Part shown: positions 60,560 to 64,000 of the stretch, one piece after another
Layout of the letters: each line of letters starts with the position of its first letter
Position numbering within the stretch: the stretch's first letter is position 1
Source of the DNA: CAJQLB01 sp041392065
Lineage (GTDB): Bacteria > Bacteroidota > Bacteroidia > Flavobacteriales > Flavobacteriaceae
Direction: 5' to 3'
DNA length: 64,000 nucleotides
NCBI GenBank assembly: GCA_041392065.1
Contig: JAWKMU010000001.1
Coordinates: 372,001-436,000 of the forward strand
Made by a program: the position numbers and the translations under genes
Notes under the pieces: generated by a model
What the model saw: only the letters and a program-made list of their open reading frames with translations
Database searches by the model: none
What the model was told of the DNA's origin: nothing

Positions 60560-63500
60560 TTAATCTTCAACCAAAACCCATTCACCTTTTGCAATTAAAG
60601 GTTCTGCTTGTTTATATTTCAGGGTTTTATTTTCACCACTCATTACATTTTTAATCGTTATACGATCGTTACGTCCAATTTTTGGTCGCTCTCTTACTAT
60701 AGTTTCCACTACTTGTTGCTGACGTTGAGTTTGACCAGCTTGTCTGGCTTGAGCTGCACGCTCATCCATATTTTGAATTTCTTCTTTTGTAGTCTGAACG
60801 TTTTCACGACGTCTTGCACGAGCTTCCTGAATGACATTGGCTGTTTCTTGAGGTATTTCACCTTTAAACAAGAATGAAATCACATCTTTGTTTACTTGGT
60901 CAATCATAGATTTAAACAACTCAAACGATTCAAACTTGTAAATCAATAATGGGTCTTTTTGCTCATGTACAGCCAATTGAACCGATTGTTTTAATTCATC
61001 CATTTTACGAAGATGCGTTTTCCAAGCATCGTCTATAATGGCTAAAGAAATATTCTTTTCAAAATCTGTTACTAATTGTTTTCCGCCAGTTTCGTAAGCT
61101 TTTTCAAGGTCTGTAATTACTTGTAGCGTTTTTACACCATCAGTAAAAGGCACAACGATACGTTTGAATTTATCACGCTGAGTTTCGTACACATTTTGAA
61201 TGACTGGAAAAGCCAAATCTGCATTTCTGGTCATCTTGTCTTTATAATGATTAAAAGCCGTTGTGTATACTTTTGATGCTAAAGTTTTGGCGTCCATTCT
61301 ACCAAACTCTTCTTGAGAAATTGGAGAGCTCATTGAGAAATAACGAATCAGTTCAAACTCAAAGTTTTTAAAGTCGTTGGCTTCTTTGTTGGTTTCGGCA
61401 ATAATTTCTGAGGTGTCAAAAATCATATTGGCTAAATCCACTCTTAAACGTTCGCCAAACAAAGCGTGATAACGTCTTTTGTATACTACTTCACGCTGAG
61501 CGTTCATAACATCATCATATTCTAATAATCGTTTTCTTACACCAAAGTTGTTTTCTTCAACCTTTTTCTGAGCACGTTCAATAGATTTTGAAATCATAGA
61601 ATGTTGTATCACTTCACCTTCCTTAAGTCCCATTCTATCCATCATTTTGGCAATACGCTCACTACCAAACAAACGCATTAGGTTATCTTCTAATGATACA
61701 TAAAACTGCGAGCTTCCTGGATCTCCTTGTCGTCCAGCACGACCACGTAACTGTCTATCAACACGGCGAGAATCATGACGTTCTGTACCTACAATAGCTA
61801 AACCACCAGCAGCTTTAACTTCGTCACTAAGTTTAATATCTGTACCACGACCAGCCATGTTTGTTGCAATAGTTACCTGGCCAGAATTACCAGCTTCGGC
61901 AACAATCTCAGCTTCTTTTTTGTGCTGCTTAGCGTTCAATACATTATGAGGTATTTTTCTAATGCTAAGCATTTTGCCTAATAACTCTGAAATCTCAACA
62001 GAAGTTGTACCAATTAAAACTGGGCGACCTTCTTCAGAAAGTTTGGTCACTTCATCAATAACTGCATTGTATTTTTCTCGTTTGGTTTTGTAAACCAAAT
62101 CTTCTCTGTCGTCACGTGCAATAGGTCTATTGGTTGGAATTTCAACCACATCCAATTTATATATTTCCCAGAATTCACCAGCTTCAGTAACAGCTGTTCC
62201 TGTCATACCAGCAAGCTTGCGATACATTCTAAAGTAATTTTGAAGCGTAATGGTAGCAAAGGTTTGCGTGGCTGCTTCAATTTTTACATTTTCTTTGGCT
62301 TCAATGGCTTGGTGTAATCCGTCAGAATAACGACGACCATCCATAATACGGCCTGTTTGCTCATCAACAATCATAACCTTATTTTCCATGACGACATATT
62401 GAATGTCTTTTTCAAATAAAGCGTAAGCTTTAAGCAATTGGTTTAAGGTATGAATACGTTCAGATTTGATACCGAAGTCTCTAAATAACTCTTCTTTTTG
62501 ATTAGCTTCTTCTTCTTTTGATAAGCCTTGTGATTCTATTTTAGCGATTTCAGTTCCCATTTCAGGCATCACGAAAAAGTTTGGATCATCTTCACCTGAT
62601 AGGAAGTCGACACCTTTATCACTAAGTTCTATTTGATTGTTTTTTTCATCTATTACATAGTAAAGCTCTGCATCAACCTTAGGCATTTCGCGGTTGTTGT
62701 CTTGCATGTAAAAGTTTTCGGTTTTTTGAAGCAGTTGCTTAACACCTTCTTCACTTAAAAACTTAATAAGTGCTTTGTTTTTAGGCATTCCTCTATACAC
62801 ACGCAGTAATTGGAAACCTCCTTCTTTAGTATCGCCTTCAGTAATGAGCTTTTTTGCATCAGCTAAAACTCCTGTTAAATATTTACGTTGCACGCTAACA
62901 ATAGATTCTACTTTTGGCTTCAACTCATTAAATTCATGGCGATCGCCTTGAGGAATTGGTCCTGAAATGATTAAAGGAGTTCTTGCATCATCAACCAATA
63001 CAGAATCGACCTCATCTACAATGGCATAGTGGTGAGGACGTTGCACCAAATCGTCTGGTGAATGTGCCATGTTATCACGTAGATAATCAAAACCAAACTC
63101 GTTATTGGTTCCGTAGGTAATATCAGCATTATATGCTTTTTTTCGTGATGGAGAGTTAGGTTGATGGTGGTCTATACAATCTACACTCAAACCATGAAAC
63201 TCAAAAATTGGAGCCATCCAAGCACTATCACGTTTTGCAAGGTAGTCGTTAACCGTTACTAAGTGCACACCACGACCAGTTAAAGCGTTGAGATAAACAG
63301 GAAGTGTAGCTACTAAGGTTTTACCTTCACCAGTTTGCATTTCGGCAATTTTACCTTGATGCATGGCAATACCACCTATGAGTTGCACATCATAATGCAC
63401 CATGTCCCAAGTAATGGGTTTACCAGCAGCATCCCAAGAATTAGCCCAAATGGCCTTATCGTTGTCTAGCGTCACATAAGATTTTGAACCAGAAAGCTCT

Positions 63501-63913
63501 CTGTCGTAAGTTGATGCAGTTACAGTGAGTGTCCCATTGGCTACAAATCGTTTTGCTGTTTCTTTTACCACAGCAAAGGCTTCTGGTAAAATCGTATTAA
63601 GCACTTCTTCAGTTGCTTTGTAAGATTCGTCTTTTAAGCTATCAATTTCTGAATAGATGTCTTCTTTTCTATCTATGTCTTCTGATGCATCGGCTTCTTC
63701 TTGTAACTGTGCTATTTGATTTTCAAAGGTTGCACGAGCTTCACTTATTTTAGATTTGAATGCTATGGTTTTGGCACGTAACTCATCGTGTGAAAGTGCT
63801 TCTAATTGTTTTTCAAAGGACTTAACTTTTTCTACCAAAGGCATAATAGCCTTTACGTCTTGTTTGGATTTGTCTCCAACGAAAACTTTAAGTACCGAAT
63901 TTAAAATATTCAT
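60560..63913 (-). CDS. secA: preprotein translocase ATPase SecA
   Basis: The 1117-residue protein has Walker A MQTGEGKT (residues 192-199), the DEVDSVLVDDARTPL DEAD-type motif, LTGTAVTEAGEFWEIYKLDVV for nucleotide domain 2, GRGTDIKL and GRAGRQGDPGSSQFYVSLED. It drives secretion through SecYEG and so supports the many signal-peptide proteins of the window. It is longer than E. coli SecA (901) by lineage-typical inserts and ends without the zinc-binding CxCx8CH motif; the C-terminus is a Gln/Arg-rich tail with KIGRNDRITIKNVMSGENKTL. A TATCTTTG promoter element lies 39 bases before the ATG. Confidence 0.96.
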   Translation of the reverse strand: MNILNSVLKVFVGDKSKQDVKAIMPLVEKVKSFEKQLEALSHDELRAKTIAFKSKISEARATFENQIAQLQEEADASEDIDRKEDIYSEIDSLKDESYKATEEVLNTILPEAFAVVKETAKRFVANGTLTVTASTYDRELSGSKSYVTLDNDKAIWANSWDAAGKPITWDMVHYDVQLIGGIAMHQGKIAEMQTGEGKTLVATLPVYLNALTGRGVHLVTVNDYLAKRDSAWMAPIFEFHGLSVDCIDHHQPNSPSRKKAYNADITYGTNNEFGFDYLRDNMAHSPDDLVQRPHHYAIVDEVDSVLVDDARTPLIISGPIPQGDRHEFNELKPKVESIVSVQRKYLTGVLADAKKLITEGDTKEGGFQLLRVYRGMPKNKALIKFLSEEGVKQLLQKTENFYMQDNNREMPKVDAELYYVIDEKNNQIELSDKGVDFLSGEDDPNFFVMPEMGTEIAKIESQGLSKEEEANQKEELFRDFGIKSERIHTLNQLLKAYALFEKDIQYVVMENKVMIVDEQTGRIMDGRRYSDGLHQAIEAKENVKIEAATQTFATITLQNYFRMYRKLAGMTGTAVTEAGEFWEIYKLDVVEIPTNRPIARDDREDLVYKTKREKYNAVIDEVTKLSEEGRPVLIGTTSVEISELLGKMLSIRKIPHNVLNAKQHKKEAEIVAEAGNSGQVTIATNMAGRGTDIKLSDEVKAAGGLAIVGTERHDSRRVDRQLRGRAGRQGDPGSSQFYVSLEDNLMRLFGSERIAKMMDRMGLKEGEVIQHSMISKSIERAQKKVEENNFGVRKRLLEYDDVMNAQREVVYKRRYHALFGERLRVDLANMIFDTSEIIAETNKEANDFKNFEFELIRYFSMSSPISQEEFGRMDAKTLASKVYTTAFNHYKDKMTRNADLAFPVIQNVYETQRDKFKRIVVPFTDGVKTLQVITDLEKAYETGGKQLVTDFEKNISLAIIDDAWKTHLRKMDELKQSVQLAVHEQKDPLLIYKFESFELFKSMIDQVNKDVISFLFKGEIPQETANVIQEARARRRENVQTTKEEIQNMDERAAQARQAGQTQRQQQVVETIVRERPKIGRNDRITIKNVMSGENKTLKYKQAEPLIAKGEWVLVED

Positions 63914-63951
63914 TATATGTTATGTTTTTTATCTCAGTTTAAAAGGACAAA

Positions 63952-63959
63952 CAAAGATA
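63952..63959 (-). promoter_or_regulatory. -7 element TATCTTTG before secA
   Basis: Minus-strand TATCTTTG (TAnnTTTG) ends 39 bases before the secA ATG at 63913. The -33 element is not clear within the window. Confidence 0.5.
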
Positions 63960-64000
63960 CTATTTGTTGTTAGTTTAAATGAAAAATTAATGCATAAAAA

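Overview
The window is AT-rich chromosomal DNA from a member of the Bacteroidota, most likely a marine Flavobacteriaceae (Winogradskyella/Psychroserpens-like; this placement is inference). The support is: type IX secretion (T9SS) sorting domains on several exported proteins, the Bacteroidota promoter element TAnnTTTG in front of many genes, little sign of Shine-Dalgarno sequences, a tmRNA tag GENNYALAA, a long SecA without the usual C-terminal zinc motif, and lineage families such as DUF6090, DUF5606, DUF2911 and duplicated LAB_N proteins. No rRNA, tRNA, prophage, transposase, CRISPR array or restriction system was seen.

Layout. 0-1.2 kb: 3'-truncated nitroreductase gene, tmRNA, and a structured element just upstream of the tmRNA. 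1.2-7.1 kb: Lys1/alanine-dehydrogenase-like oxidoreductase, then a minus-strand run (VOC protein, DUF6090, PD40 propeller, 40-aa membrane peptide, membrane protein, VWA protein). 7.2-13.2 kb: a very large BNR/VPS10 propeller, lysA, and sucC with a textbook flavobacterial promoter. 13.3-16.4 kb: small exported protein, TerB-like protein, uvrB. 16.6-31.2 kb: four exported T9SS type-B proteins (about 775, 1625, 811 and 1301 aa) built from 2, 11, 4 and 6 copies of one 80-95 residue repeat; the last two are tandem paralogues with near-identical 3' ends. 31.2-36.8 kb: ABC transporter pair, pRiA4b ORF-3-like protein, heme A synthase, CCA-adding enzyme and TsaC/Sua5, separated by low-complexity linker repeats. 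36.9-42.7 kb: a lipooligosaccharide/core glycan locus (three GT2, a CDP-glycerol-transferase-like protein, a KdkA-like kinase, a GT9) with a decayed GT2 remnant. 42.7-48.6 kb: dapD, ruvX, a T9SS type-A protein, def, DUF5606, MATE pump, acidic protein, PAP2 phosphatase. 48.6-55.9 kb: two ArnT-like GT39 enzymes, a duplicated-LAB_N membrane protein, an ArnC/DPM-like GT2, a sugar epimerase, an unknown anchored protein and a sterol-desaturase-family hydroxylase. 55.9-64 kb: meaB, DUF2911, an ECF sigma/membrane/low-complexity surface protein operon, a REPIN-like palindrome pair, and secA.

How the genes work together. Two regions (37-43 kb and 48.6-54.3 kb) are devoted to envelope glycan and lipid A-type decoration. 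The second looks like a polyprenyl-phosphate-sugar pathway in which a GT2 charges the lipid, the duplicated LAB_N protein is a plausible translocator, and GT39 enzymes transfer the sugar in the periplasm. The T9SS type-B cluster supplies large surface proteins, consistent with a gliding or adhesive lifestyle. DapD and LysA are two steps of lysine/diaminopimelate synthesis. The rest is housekeeping. The most interesting non-coding signals are a 162-bp palindromic MITE-like element next to a T9SS gene start, a REPIN-like pair before secA, an 8-bp x 11 tandem array that supplies the heme A synthase start, an orphan terminator before ruvX implying a small RNA, and the structured element upstream of tmRNA.
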